A stretch of DNA of 64,000 nt from Archangium lansingense (GCF_026626635.1 NZ_JAPNKA010000001.1:3534001-3598000); one strand, 5' to 3'. Shown: positions 48,393-57,571, numbered from the stretch's first letter. Translations and numbers: made by a program. Notes: generated by a model not told the origin, from the sequence alone.

Positions 48393-48745
48393 AATGCCCG
48401 GGGGACGCGAGCAGCGCGTGCACCGGAACCCCCGGCTTCGCCGCGCCACCGAGGCCCGGAAGGCCGATGACGATGCGATGAAGAACGACCCGGGCGACCG
48501 ACACAAGGCCAGCGCGTGAGCAGCCCTCCGGCAGCGCCGTGTCTCTCAGCTCGATCGTCCGCGGCTTGCATTGGGGAGTACACCGGCGACCCTTACGGTT
48601 CGTTCACGCGGCTCCAGTACTGGGGGCGCTGCACCGTCTTGGTCTCCGTGGTCCCTACCTGCACGAGCTATCTGGAGGGTCCCTGCCTGCCCCCACAAGG
48701 TCCACAGGCCTCCCATCCTTCTTATACGCCCGCTTGGAGCTCGTC
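48393..48745. other. 350 bp without a recognised gene
   Basis: No domain, RNA or repeat was recognised between the LysR gene and the converging TPR-like gene. Confidence 0.5.
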
Positions 48746-49678
48746 TCAGTCCTTCGAGGCCCGTTGCAGGGCGCGCTTGACCGGAGTGGGCGCTGGCTTG
48801 CCATGCTTCGGTCTCGCGCCCAGGTTGAACATGTAGATGTAGCCCCGGTAGACCTTCGCGGCGAGGGGGCGGTGACCGGTCTTCCAATAGAGATCCGCGA
48901 GGTTCAGCCATGCCTCCGGGCGGGAATGGGAGGCGGCGGCTGCGACGAGCCATCTCTCGGCTTCTTTCGAGCGGCCGCGTTGGTCGAACATGAACCCGAG
49001 ATCGCTCACGGCCTTGCCGAGAGGCAAGGCCTTCCTCCAGAGCGTCTCCGCAGTGGTGAAGTCGCCGGAGCGGTACGCCTTCAGCCCCTCGGCGTGGAGC
49101 TTCACGCTGGGGTCCGGCTCGTCCCCCGCACAGAATCCGTCACCGTGATCGTAGGCGTTCAGCACGGCCCACCGCTTCGAGAGGGCCAGCCAGGCCACCG
49201 TCGCGACGGAATTCAGCCCGGCGCAGGCGCCGAGGCGGGTGTGTGACGAGATCCTCACATAGGGCAGGGACGCGGGGGCGGGACTCCAGTGGAGGCTCGT
49301 TCCAAAATCGGCGAGCACTTCGAACCCTCCGAGGGCGCCGCAGGAGGAGGCCGTCTTCGAGGTGCCTTGGAAGATGGCGTAGTAGGGCACCGTGCTGTGC
49401 GAGACGCCCAGCCAGATGCGCGCGGGGTGCGCGCCAACACCGGTGAGGTCCACGTCCACGAACACTCCCCTTTGGGTGGACGTGGGGCGCGCCTTGGAGG
49501 GTTTGCCGAAGACGAGGGGTGTTGGCGTCTCACAGGACTGCGGCTCGAGCGTGTAGTCCGCCGGCAGGGGGGCACACTCTCTACATGAGATACCGTCAGC
49601 GCGCGCGACGGTCGCCACGAGCGTGCAGCTCAGCGCCGCGGCCAGCAAGGTGGTGCGAGGGAGAGGCAATGCACTCAT
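48746..49678 (-). CDS. Secreted protein with Sel1/TPR-like C-terminus
   Basis: 310 residues with a signal peptide (LLAAALSCTLVATVARA). The N-terminal Cys-rich part (CRECAPLPADY ... SCETPTP) is followed by a beta-rich domain. The C-terminal ~100 residues form two or three TPR-like helical pairs (DPSVKLHAEGLKAYRSGDFT, SKEAERWLVAAAASHSRPEA, KVYRGYIYMFN). Probably a protein-binding periplasmic or outer-surface protein. No enzyme motif is seen. Confidence 0.75.
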   Translation of the reverse strand: MSALPLPRTTLLAAALSCTLVATVARADGISCRECAPLPADYTLEPQSCETPTPLVFGKPSKARPTSTQRGVFVDVDLTGVGAHPARIWLGVSHSTVPYYAIFQGTSKTASSCGALGGFEVLADFGTSLHWSPAPASLPYVRISSHTRLGACAGLNSVATVAWLALSKRWAVLNAYDHGDGFCAGDEPDPSVKLHAEGLKAYRSGDFTTAETLWRKALPLGKAVSDLGFMFDQRGRSKEAERWLVAAAASHSRPEAWLNLADLYWKTGHRPLAAKVYRGYIYMFNLGARPKHGKPAPTPVKRALQRASKD

Positions 49679-49828
49679 GTCCCGGCATCCTTTCGATTGG
49701 GGGCCTGATGTTTAGCAAGGCCTGTGCCCGAGCAAGGTGCGGGCAAAAGCCCGCAGCTGCGGGTTCTGCGGAGGGGTGAGGCTGCCCATCGGACATGGCT
49801 TCGAATTCCTGGGATTTACAGGAAAAGA

Positions 49829-50001
49829 GCCGCCGCGGCCTCCACACCTCACGCAGGCCAATCCGTCGAAGTCGAACGTCCTGCTGAGCACCTCCGCCTG
49901 GTCCACTCCCGACGGCCTCTCCTTCATCGGCTCCTTGCTGGCCGCTGCTTCAAGCGCCACGCTCGCCTCCTCCTCACCTGCTTGGGGGAGCTGACCCGGG
50001 C
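49829..50001 (-). mobile_element. IS91-type transposase internal fragment (uninterrupted)
   Basis: The reverse strand reads GEEEASVALEAAASKEPMKE ... VLSRTFDFDGLACVRCGG. This is the same segment as 33265-33125 plus 31198-31166, without the inserted recombinase element. Confidence 0.7.
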
Positions 50002-50110
50002 TGGGCGCCCAGCGCGTCACGGGGCAGTGGTAGCGTCGCCGTTGCATGAACGACTTGCGCCCAGACTCTCGCCCGTCTCTGAAGTACTCGCATCGAGGTG
50101 ATTCGTGAGT

Positions 50111-50596
50111 ATGTCCCTCATGGCGCTGTTCTTGATTGGGTGTTTCCTGCTCCTCGTCTTCTCTTGGGGCTGGACGACGCATCGCCTCCGCCAGCATGGA
50201 ATACCCGCCGAGGCCACCATCCTCCAGATGGAGCGCACGTTGATGCAAATCAACAGGAGACACGTCTACGACTTCCTGCTGGAAGTGAATCTGCCGGGCC
50301 GCCCCGCGTACCAGGTGAGGCACAAGAGCCGGGCGCTTGACTGGAATGCCTTCATCGTGGAGCCCGGCGTGCGGTTCAAAGTGAAGGTCGACCCGGGAGA
50401 CCCTCAACGGCTCGTCGTCCTGGAGCCCGTCACGCCGCAGCAGAGGCCTCTGCGCATCCACGAGCTCCTTTCGGGCCTGGAGCGCCCCTCGGACCCGGTC
50501 AAGGCCCTGAAGGACCTTCAGTCGATGCTGGACAACGGACTCATCACGCCGGACGAGTACGCACAGAAGAAGGCGGAGATTCTCGCGCGCCTCTGA
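50111..50596 (+). CDS. Membrane protein with SHOCT-like C-terminus
   Basis: 161 residues from ATG 50111 (GTG 50105 also fits, with GAGGTG upstream). One membrane helix (LFLIGCFLLLVFSWGW) is followed by a DUF3592-like cytoplasmic or periplasmic beta-domain (GIPAEATILQME ... YQVRHKSRALD). The last 33 residues, LKDLQSMLDNGLITPDEYAQ KKAEILARL, are a SHOCT domain, which is a short helical oligomerisation element. Function unknown. Confidence 0.75.
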   Translation: MSLMALFLIGCFLLLVFSWGWTTHRLRQHGIPAEATILQMERTLMQINRRHVYDFLLEVNLPGRPAYQVRHKSRALDWNAFIVEPGVRFKVKVDPGDPQRLVVLEPVTPQQRPLRIHELLSGLERPSDPVKALKDLQSMLDNGLITPDEYAQKKAEILARL

Positions 50597-50799
50597 AGGC
50601 ACACATCCCCGAGGCGTATAGACCACCGCCGCGTCCACGAAGCCGCGCCGGGTGCGGTCGAGTGGAGGCGCTGTGTGGTGTCCGGCACGCGGGCCCGCTG
50701 CGACCTCGGGCCGAAGACATCCGGGCGGACGGCCTGGGAGCTTGCGGCAAGCTCCTTGCACAGGGGCGGCCTCTCCCTCCACTTTCGGAGCCAACCCCG

Positions 50800-51690
50800 A
50801 TGCGACTGCTCGCCTTGCTCGTCCCGCTCGTCACCGCTGCAGCCCCCTCCGTCCCGCCCGACACCGCGCCCGTCGACTGCCAAGACTGCGCGGAGTGGAA
50901 CCGGCCGCAGGCACCGTTCCGCGTGTATGGGAACACGTACTACGTCGGCGTCACGGGACTGTCGTCGGTCCTCATCGACAGCGGGGAGGGCCTCATCCTC
51001 GTCGACGGCGCGCTGCCCCAGTCCGTAGAGCGCATCGCGGAGGGCGTGCGCGCCTTGGGCTTCGACATGCGCGACGTGAAGTGGATCCTCAACTCGCACG
51101 CGCACTTCGACCATGCCGGGGGCATCGCGGCGCTACGGCGGATGAGCGGTGCCAAGGTGGCGGCGAGCCCGGCCGGGGCCAAGGCGCTGCGCATCGGGTC
51201 GACCACCCCGGATGACCCCCAGGCGGGCTTCGGAGCCGCCATGCGCTACCCGGCCGTGCGGGACGTGGTGACGGTGGCCGACGGCGGGACAGTGGCGCTC
51301 GGCAAGGTCGTCGTCACCGCGCACCACACGCCGGGGCACACCCCCGGAGCGACGACGTGGACGTGGCGCAGCTGCGAGGGGGAGCGTTGTGTGAACGTGG
51401 TGTACGCCGAGAGCCTCACGGCCATGTCCGCACCGCGCTTCCGCTACGGCGCCGACGCCGCCCGCGTGCAACAGTTCCGCGGCAGCATCGAGAAGGTCCG
51501 CACCCTGCCGTGTGACGTGATGATCCCCACCCACCCGGAGGCTGGCCGCGTCTTCGAGCTGCGGGCCCGGAGCGAGCGCGAGGGGCGACAGGCCTTCATC
51601 GACCCGGGCGCGTGCCGCGCGTACGCGGACCGGGCGGACCGGAGGCTCACCGCGAGGCTGGAGCAGGAGGCGGAGGGCAAGGTCGAGTAG
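50800..51690 (+). CDS. Subclass B3-like metallo-beta-lactamase
   Basis: 296 residues with a signal peptide (LLALLVPLVTAAA). The zinc motif HAHFDH is in NSHAHFDHAGG, the third His in HHTPGHTPG and a further His in MIPTHPE. The leading CQDCAEWNRPQAPFRVYGNT and GEGLILVDGAL match subclass B3 enzymes rather than general MBL-fold hydrolases. It would hydrolyse beta-lactams in the periplasm. Myxobacteria produce and resist many antibiotics, so this is plausible. Function needs experiment because MBL-fold families overlap. Confidence 0.7.
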   Translation: MRLLALLVPLVTAAAPSVPPDTAPVDCQDCAEWNRPQAPFRVYGNTYYVGVTGLSSVLIDSGEGLILVDGALPQSVERIAEGVRALGFDMRDVKWILNSHAHFDHAGGIAALRRMSGAKVAASPAGAKALRIGSTTPDDPQAGFGAAMRYPAVRDVVTVADGGTVALGKVVVTAHHTPGHTPGATTWTWRSCEGERCVNVVYAESLTAMSAPRFRYGADAARVQQFRGSIEKVRTLPCDVMIPTHPEAGRVFELRARSEREGRQAFIDPGACRAYADRADRRLTARLEQEAEGKVE

Positions 51691-51757
51691 CGGCAGACCG
51701 GGGACAAGAAGTGAGGTGGTGCAGCTGCTGAGGGTGGTACGCCACCGGGTTCTGCTC

Positions 51758-53011
51758 TCAGTTGCAGGTGACGACAGAGGAATTCCGGATGCCGTAGTTC
51801 ACGGTTTCCAGGCCGTACAAATCGATGACGAGATCATTGAAGTCGTCATCTGTCTTGTCCTCGAAGCCGGCCTCGAGGGTATCCGCGTCGAGTCGCTGGA
51901 AGCGCATCTTGGCATGGTCCGCGGGAAGGTCCGTGGTCCGGTCGCTCCCCAGATCGGAGTCGAAGTCGAAGTCGAACAGGTTGCACGCTGGCGCCGGGTA
52001 GACCGGAATGGTGAAGCTTCTGCTCGTGACGGAGTCCTTGTTGCAACCCACGCTGAAGGACTGGCCATTCACGCGCAGCGTCCCACAGTTCGTGTATTGG
52101 GCGCTCCCGTTGTTCTCCGCCGCGAGGCGAACCTCGATGGCAGCTACGGGGCAGACCTGGACCGTCAGCCAACCCGAGTTGTTGGTGGGCCCGTAATCAT
52201 AGATGCGGAAGCGCAGCTCGTTGGAGGTGGCCGTCTCTTGGAAGGTATAGGTGTGGCCGGCCGAGTACGCGCCCCAGTCCGGTGAGACGTACACGCCCTG
52301 GGTGGGATCCCACATCTGGAGATCCAACAGCGCCGGCCCGTAGCTCTCGTAGCCCAGCAGCGTGTCGCTCCAGGGACTGCCATTGTTGGAGCTGTACTTC
52401 GCATCGGCCCTGATCCCACTGCTGGCGAAGTAGGTGCCGCTCGCCATGATCTCGTAGCGCTGACCTGGCGTCGCGCTGAAGCTCACGGAAGGCGTGGACG
52501 AACCCACGGCGGAGACCTGCTGGATGCCGCAGGGAGGGGGAACCTCACACACTGTCAGGGAGAGCGCGCCGGTGTTGTTGGTGGGGGAGCTATCGAAGAT
52601 GCGGACCCCCAGCACGTTCGTCGTCGCGGTCCAGAGGTGAGTGTAGGAGTGCTCGGGGGAGTAGGGCCCCCAGGCGGGAGACACATAGGCGCCTGTCGCC
52701 GGATTCCAGAGCTGGACATCGAGCAGCGTCGGCCCGTAGCTCTCGTAGCCCTTCACGGTGTCCCCCCAGGTGCTCCCGTTGGTGGAGCTGTACATCGCGT
52801 CTGCCGTGATCGCGGCGCTGGCGGTGAAGGTGCCGCTGACCGTGAGCTGGTAGGACCGGCCCGCGACTACGGGAAGCGTCGTGGCGCTGCCCATGGCATC
52901 GATCGATCCAGTCCTGCATGCCGTGGTGCTGAGAGCCGCCGTGGTCGTGGTCACCGGAGGAATGGATGGAAGGAGAGCAGCAGTCATCAAGAACGAGGAA
53001 AGGACTTTCAT
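51758..53011 (-). CDS. Secreted protein with two lectin-like repeats and a calcium-site C-terminus
   Basis: 417 residues with a short signal peptide. Residues about 25-155 and 160-290 are two copies of a jelly-roll-like repeat (YQLTVSGTFTAS ... YSSTNGSTWGDTV.GYESYGP.LLD.Q.W.P). They resemble galactose-binding or LecA-like folds. The C-terminal part ends in DDDFNDLVIDLYG, a DUF4114-like motif. This may bind calcium and carbohydrate on a surface. No enzymatic residues are seen. Confidence 0.7.
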   Translation of the reverse strand: MKVLSSFLMTAALLPSIPPVTTTTAALSTTACRTGSIDAMGSATTLPVVAGRSYQLTVSGTFTASAAITADAMYSSTNGSTWGDTVKGYESYGPTLLDVQLWNPATGAYVSPAWGPYSPEHSYTHLWTATTNVLGVRIFDSSPTNNTGALSLTVCEVPPPCGIQQVSAVGSSTPSVSFSATPGQRYEIMASGTYFASSGIRADAKYSSNNGSPWSDTLLGYESYGPALLDLQMWDPTQGVYVSPDWGAYSAGHTYTFQETATSNELRFRIYDYGPTNNSGWLTVQVCPVAAIEVRLAAENNGSAQYTNCGTLRVNGQSFSVGCNKDSVTSRSFTIPVYPAPACNLFDFDFDSDLGSDRTTDLPADHAKMRFQRLDADTLEAGFEDKTDDDFNDLVIDLYGLETVNYGIRNSSVVTCN

Positions 53012-53076
53012 GGGTTCCCATCTGGGCGTCAGTGAACGCAGCTCCCTGACTCAAGCACACCTGGCATGGGGGAGCC

Positions 53077-53441
53077 TCTTTCATTATGTGACGCTCGGCC
53101 GCTCGGGCCTTCGCGTCAGCCCGCTGTGCCTCGGTGCGATGACGTTCGGTGAAGACCTCGTCTGGGGCTCCAGCGTCGAGGAGTCCCAGCGGATCCTCGA
53201 CCGGTACCTCGAGCGCGGCGGCAACTTCATCGACACGGCGAACTTCTACACGAAGAGCCACTCCGAGAAGATCATCGATGACCATGTCGGACGCCACCCC
53301 GCCCGGCGCGACCGCCTGGTCATCCGCCATCCACAACGGCGGCACGACGGTGAACGGCGCCTACCCGCCCCCGTCCCCCTTCGGAATCGTGAAGGGCGAC
53401 ACGCCCCACTGACGGCCCGCGCCACGCCGCGCCTCTCCTGA
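53077..53441 (+). pseudogene. Aldo/keto reductase N-terminal fragment
   Basis: Reads HYVTLGRSGLRVSPLCLGAM and then RGGNFIDTANFY, the first beta-alpha units of an AKR barrel with the Asp/Tyr of its active site. It lacks a start codon and breaks off after about 85 residues (HPARRDRLVI), followed by unrelated sequence up to a tmRNA-like fragment. Confidence 0.65.
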
Positions 53442-53442
53442 G

Positions 53443-53475
53443 TGGTGGAGGCGGCGGGAATCGAACCCGCCGCTC
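53443..53475 (-). other. tRNA/tmRNA 3'-end fragment with encoded CCA
   Basis: The reverse strand reads GCGGG-TTCGATT-CCCGC then CGCCTCCACCA: T arm, acceptor 3' strand and CCA. It matches the fragment at 41703-41733 over about 25 bp. It lies exactly between the AKR fragment and the IS91-type fragment, so probably marks an integration point. Confidence 0.65.
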
Positions 53476-53494
53476 GGAGCTTCTGGCGAGAGCG

Positions 53495-53757
53495 AGCCAA
53501 CTGCTCGTCGCCTTCTCGTGCAAGGGACGAGGGGTGTGCCCCTCCTGCAACGCGAAGCGGGCGCATGTGACGGCAGTGCACCTGGTGGAGCGAGTGCTGC
53601 CGCACGTGCCCTACCGGCAGTGGACGCTGTCCTTTCCGCACCGGGTGCGATGGGTGTTGCTGAAGGAAGCGGAACTGCTTTCGGACGTCCTCACCCTCTT
53701 CCTGCGTGCGGTGTTCGCCCTGCAGCGCTGGAGGGCACGGCGGGGTCTGCAATGAAG
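53495..53757 (+). mobile_element. IS91-type transposase N-terminal fragment
   Basis: Reads LLVAFSCKGRGVCPSCNAKR then RQWTLSFPHRVRW. This is the zinc-ribbon and following helix region at the N-terminus of IS91/IS801-type transposases. It ends at a stop codon; the C-terminal part of the same type of gene begins at 54218. Confidence 0.75.
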
Positions 53758-53774
53758 ATACTCATTGTAGAAAA

Positions 53775-54137
53775 TTAGAACTCATCCCTCCATCTGTACA
53801 GCGTAAACCATCCACATTTGGCGCACTTGATCTCGCTGCATTCGTTGACGCCGTCCAATCCTGCAGACTCGTCCATGAAGATCTTGACGTTGCCTTCAAC
53901 GTTGCCGCAGCCGTGGCGTGCGCAGGGCGACTGAGTAGGCTCGCCCGCGCTCACCCAGCGGCTGCCGTACGCGTGTGTCTGGTCGACGCGATTCGGACCC
54001 ATGGACGCGTAATTTGCTGGCGCCCTCTGCGGCTTCTCCGACGCACTCGCCGATCCGCAGTGGTAATGGCTCTTCGGGGCATGTGCCACGCCGCACGCAT
54101 GGCACATAGAGATCTCGGCAGCGTTGCTCTGTGACAT
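53775..54137 (-). CDS. Cysteine/histidine-rich protein carried between two IS91-type fragments
   Basis: 120 residues starting MSQSNAAEISMCHACGVAHA and ending SEIKCAKCGWFTLYRWRDEF. Cysteine pairs CHAC, CARHGCG and CAKCG suggest zinc binding. Base composition is lower in GC than its neighbours and codon use differs, so it looks acquired. It sits on the reverse strand between an N-terminal and a C-terminal transposase fragment, i.e. inside a broken IS91-type element. I do not recognise the family. Confidence 0.55.
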   Translation of the reverse strand: MSQSNAAEISMCHACGVAHAPKSHYHCGSASASEKPQRAPANYASMGPNRVDQTHAYGSRWVSAGEPTQSPCARHGCGNVEGNVKIFMDESAGLDGVNECSEIKCAKCGWFTLYRWRDEF

Positions 54138-54217
54138 GAGGAAGACGCAAGATCCAAGCTGTGTAGAGGGCAGAAACGGGCAACTTTCCTGCAAGCAGAC
54201 GAACATACCATCAAGTG

Positions 54218-54345
54218 GGCAGGCGCCAGGTGCTGGCGTATCTGACGGCTCCCCGTGGGGTGCGCGCCATCCTGGAGCACTTGGGACTGCCCACGCAGCC
54301 TGGCAGACTGGCCCCGGCACGGGGGCCACCCAGAACTCGTGGGTT
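54218..54345 (+). mobile_element. IS91-type transposase C-terminal fragment
   Basis: Reads VLAYLTAPRGVRAILEHLGL followed by PTQPGRLAPARGPPRT, the same conserved end as the copies at 17170-17469 and 30841-31198. Confidence 0.75.
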
Positions 54346-54404
54346 TGAGTCAGCAGCAGCACTGGCCCATCGCCTGCCTCCTCCTCATACCGGGCCCGCC
54401 GGCC

Positions 54405-55316
54405 TCAAGCCGGTGAGGCCGCCGCGCGGACGAAGCGCTCCCTCAGCCATTGATGCGCGGGCTCCAGCTGTGCCCGGACATGCCAACCCATCGCGAGATC
54501 GAATGGAGGCATGGAGAAGGGCAATGGCAGGAGGTCGAGGCCCGACGCGTAACGCTGGAGAAGCCTGCTGGGGAGCGTGGCGACGCAGTCCGTATCGGCG
54601 AGGACGAGGGCGACCTGATTGTAGTTCGGAACCGAGACGGCAACACGGCGCGCCTTGCCCTGCTGCGCGAGCGCGTCGTCGATCGCGCTATGCAAGCTAC
54701 CGCCCTGGGAAACCATGACATGACGGAGCTGGCAGTAGTCCTCGAGCGTGGGCGCCCCCTGGCCTCTGGGATGCCCCTTGCGCTGAGCGAAGCAGAACTC
54801 ATCGGTCAGCAGGCGACGGCTCTTGAGCGCTTCGGGAATCTTGGTTGAAAGCCCGATGTAGAGGTCGATCTCTCCTCGCTCCATCCGGTAGGTCAGATTC
54901 TCCTCGACCGGCGCAACGAAGCTGAGCCGGATGCCGGGTCCACCCAGCGCGAGAATGTCCCGGGCCACCGCCAGACCAATGGTGGTGAAGATGTTGTCGT
55001 TGAGGGCGATCGTGAAATGCCGATTCGCCTCCTTCGGGTTGAATTCACCGCGGCTCACGACGGCGCTTTGCAGATCAAGCAGCGCCTGGTGCAAGGCTGG
55101 CTGCAACTCGAGCGCCCGCGGCGTGGGGGCCATCCCGCGGCCCGCCTCGGAAGGAACGAGCAAGGGGTCCTTGAACAGCTCGCGCAAGCGGCCGAGCTGG
55201 GCGGAGAGCGCCGGCTGACTCAGGTTCAACCGGCGAGCCGCGCGTGTCACGTTCAGCTCCTCGAGCAACACGTCCAGGGAGATGAGCAAGGGCAGGTCGG
55301 CCCGCCGGATATCCAT
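54405..55316 (-). CDS. LysR-family transcriptional regulator (NodD/PobR-like group)
   Basis: 303 residues from ATG 55316, preceded by GGAGGT at a good distance. The HTH is visible (DVLLEELNVTRAARRLNLSQ, then PALSAQLGRLRELFKDPLLV), followed by a full substrate-binding domain. It is divergent from an MBL-fold hydrolase gene 111 bp away and is the likely regulator of it. Confidence 0.9.
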   Translation of the reverse strand: MDIRRADLPLLISLDVLLEELNVTRAARRLNLSQPALSAQLGRLRELFKDPLLVPSEAGRGMAPTPRALELQPALHQALLDLQSAVVSRGEFNPKEANRHFTIALNDNIFTTIGLAVARDILALGGPGIRLSFVAPVEENLTYRMERGEIDLYIGLSTKIPEALKSRRLLTDEFCFAQRKGHPRGQGAPTLEDYCQLRHVMVSQGGSLHSAIDDALAQQGKARRVAVSVPNYNQVALVLADTDCVATLPSRLLQRYASGLDLLPLPFSMPPFDLAMGWHVRAQLEPAHQWLRERFVRAAASPA

Positions 55317-55369
55317 CCCGTTTATACCTCCTATCAACGCGATCAACTCACGATGGGTGAGGGGCAACC

Positions 55370-55396
55370 GTATGTATCCACCACCGCGGTTCATAC
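55370..55396. promoter_or_regulatory. Candidate LysR operator
   Basis: GTATG and CATAC face each other around 17 nt in the gap between the divergent LysR and hydrolase genes. T-N11-A-like sites are expected here. Weak evidence. Confidence 0.35.
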
Positions 55397-55427
55397 CGAA
55401 CCCGACGGCATTCCTACGGGAGAAGAG

Positions 55428-56426
55428 ATGCGTTTCCACCGGCTTTTTTTCGACAGAGTGGTCGCGGCAGCGGCCCTGTTCTCCAGCGCCATGCCACTCA
55501 CCACCGAGGTGGCGCCACCCGCCACCAGCCCCCGCGTTGCCCAAGCGCGAGCGCAAGCACCGGGTGTCTACCGCTACCGCCTCGGTGACTTCCATGTGAC
55601 CGCGCTGTCCGATGGCTCTGTGCCGCAGGAGCTGCACGAGCTCCTCAGGGGAACATCGCCTGCGGAGGTCGACAAGATGCTCCACCATGCCTTCCTGAGC
55701 AATCCGGTCGAGGCGTCCATCACGGCCTTCCTGATTGATACGGGGAGCCGGCTGATCCTCGTCGACACGGGTGCCGGTGGCCTGTTCGGACCGGGCTATG
55801 GCGGCAAGCTCCTCGGCAGCCTCAAGGTGGCGGGATACGAGCCAGAGCAGATCGACGACATCCTGCTGACGCACATCCACACGGACCACAGCGGAGGTCT
55901 CGTCAACGAAGGCAACCGGGTGTTCCCCCATGCCACGGTGCACGTCGGCGGGCCGGACCTGGACTTCTTCCTCAATCCCTCCAACCAGGGCGGCGTCAAT
56001 GGCTATGACAAGAAGTACTTCGAGGAGGCGGTCAAGACGGTCGGCCCGTACGTGAAGGCCGGCAAGGTTCGCGCGTTCACCCGCGAGACCCAGCTCTTCC
56101 CCGGCATCAAGGCCATTCCGACTCCCGGCCATACCCCCGGGCATGGCTTCTACCGGGTGGAGAGCCGGGGCGAGTCGATCACCTTCATTGGCGACATCGT
56201 CCACGTGGCCGCCGTGCAGTTCCCGAAAACGGCGATCACGATTGTCTATGACGTCAGCCCCAAGGACGCCGCGGCTCAGCGCGAGACCCAGTTCGCCGCG
56301 GCAGCGCTCAACCGCTCCCTGATCGCGGCGCCGCATCTGCCCTACCCGGGCATCGGCCACATCCGCGCGGAGGCGCGTGGCTACACGTTCGTGCCCGTGG
56401 ACTATCGCGATCGCTATCAACCGTGA
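55428..56426 (+). CDS. Secreted MBL-fold hydrolase
   Basis: 332 residues from ATG 55428 after GGAGA. A signal peptide (RVVAAAALFSSAMPLTTEVA) precedes the metal motif HIHTDHSGG, then GHTPGH, the Asp of GDIVHVA and a final His (AAPHLPYPGIGH). This resembles lactonase/AHL-hydrolase-like or quorum-quenching MBL proteins rather than beta-lactamases. It is regulated presumably by the divergent LysR gene. The substrate is unknown. Confidence 0.8.
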   Translation: MRFHRLFFDRVVAAAALFSSAMPLTTEVAPPATSPRVAQARAQAPGVYRYRLGDFHVTALSDGSVPQELHELLRGTSPAEVDKMLHHAFLSNPVEASITAFLIDTGSRLILVDTGAGGLFGPGYGGKLLGSLKVAGYEPEQIDDILLTHIHTDHSGGLVNEGNRVFPHATVHVGGPDLDFFLNPSNQGGVNGYDKKYFEEAVKTVGPYVKAGKVRAFTRETQLFPGIKAIPTPGHTPGHGFYRVESRGESITFIGDIVHVAAVQFPKTAITIVYDVSPKDAAAQRETQFAAAALNRSLIAAPHLPYPGIGHIRAEARGYTFVPVDYRDRYQP

Positions 56427-56491
56427 GCAGCCCCGCGCCTCGGCCTCACCTGACGAGGCGCGGGCTCGCATCCGCTGACACGCGGATGGGG

Positions 56492-57127
56492 TTAGACAGC
56501 GTTGTAGAGCACGCCGGCGGGGCCCAGGCCTCCGTACCGGCATGTGACGCAATCGATGCCGGCCGCCACCATCTTGCGTCGCATGCCCTCGGCGAGCGCC
56601 TTGTCGCGGGTGGAGAGAATGACCTGGTATTTCCGCTCCCGCACCAGCTCGCGGAGGACTTCAACGAATGCCGCGGGATGCAGGGGGCCGTGCGGCTGGA
56701 GAGGCTCATCGAGCAGCAGCGCCGGCCACCGGCTCCACGGGTAAGCGGTGCTCAGGCTCACGCCTCCCGTGGCCAAGGAGGCGCGCAGACGCTCTTCCAC
56801 ATCGTCAACAGCGGGTGGGGATTCCCTTCTGGGCAGCGCCTCTTCGCTCTCCCAGGCGAGCCATGTCTCCGCCAGACGCTTGTGGTGGTCACGAAGGTCT
56901 TGAAGCTTCGACTCCTGCTCAGCCACCGTGTTGCGCTGATTGGACAAGGCCTTCTGCACCAACTGGCGCTCATGAGGCCCCAGCTGCTCGACAGCGGCCC
57001 CGGCCGCGTCCAGGGCTTTGGCTTCATCCGCGGAAAGCGTTCCCAGTGCGGCCACCAGCTCGGGATGCTTCTTCAGCAGCTCTTGCTCAACGAGGAGTTC
57101 TTGCTCTGCTCGAGCGACGACTTCGTG
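56492..57127 (-). pseudogene. SMC/Rad50-like ATPase C-terminal fragment
   Basis: The fragment begins in a coiled-coil region (HERQLVQKALSNQRNTVAEQ) and ends with the ATPase C-lobe: WPALLLDEPLQPHGP, a Walker B/D-loop type motif, then YQVILSTRDKALAEGMRRK. The N-terminal lobe is missing and the fragment is cut exactly at the IS terminus (57128). It resembles an RloC/SbcC- or Wadjet-like ATPase tail but the family cannot be fixed. Confidence 0.6.
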
Positions 57128-57145
57128 GCGCATAAGAGAAATAGG
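57128..57145. mobile_element. IS terminus (GCGCATAAGAG)
   Basis: GCGCATAAGAGAAATAGG, identical to the first 18 bp of the terminus at 60108; only this end remains. It cuts the ATPase fragment on its left and the lipoprotein promoter follows. Confidence 0.65.
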
Positions 57146-57164
57146 ATCACAGACAGAGGTGACC

Positions 57165-57571
57165 ATGGGACGAGTGTTCGTTGTCTTGGCGGCGGTGTGC
57201 TTCTTGGCCGGTTGCGGTGGGAGTGAAGTCTCCGAGCAGCAGGGCGAGCCGGTCGTGGCCGACGCGCCGGCCGCGCTGTCGTCGGCGTACATGGCCTGCT
57301 ACATCGACACGCCCGCCAACGACGTGTTCACCAGTGGGAGCTGCAACGCCGCGGGCAGCGGCCCGTCGGTCGCGGTCTTCCGGTATTACCCTCCCAGGCC
57401 GTACACCTTCATCTTCTGGTTCGCCCACCCCGAATGCAGGGACGTGCAGTGTGTGGTGCCCATCTCGCCGGGACAGCGCATCCAGATGAAGGTGGCCTAC
57501 CTCTCCTATGGGGGAGTCGCCTACGTCGACGATGCGGCGAGGCCACCGCCGTGTACCGGACAAACTACTGA
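57165..57571 (+). CDS. Lipoprotein, probably frameshifted near its end
   Basis: ATG 57165 begins MGRVFVVLAAVCFLAGCGGS, a clear lipobox. The mature part has an ACYIDTP ... SGSCNAAGSG segment and CRDVQCVVP (disulphides likely). After YVDDAARP the frame runs on into the next gene; in a neighbouring frame EATAVYRTNY and a stop at 57569-57571 look like the natural end. So a one-base change near 57538 probably joined it to the hemerythrin gene. I do not recognise the family. Confidence 0.55.

Noticed and set aside
48516..48836. Small gene between the LysR and the TPR-like gene
   Set aside because: The frame has no start signal or known domain and overlaps the end of the opposite gene.
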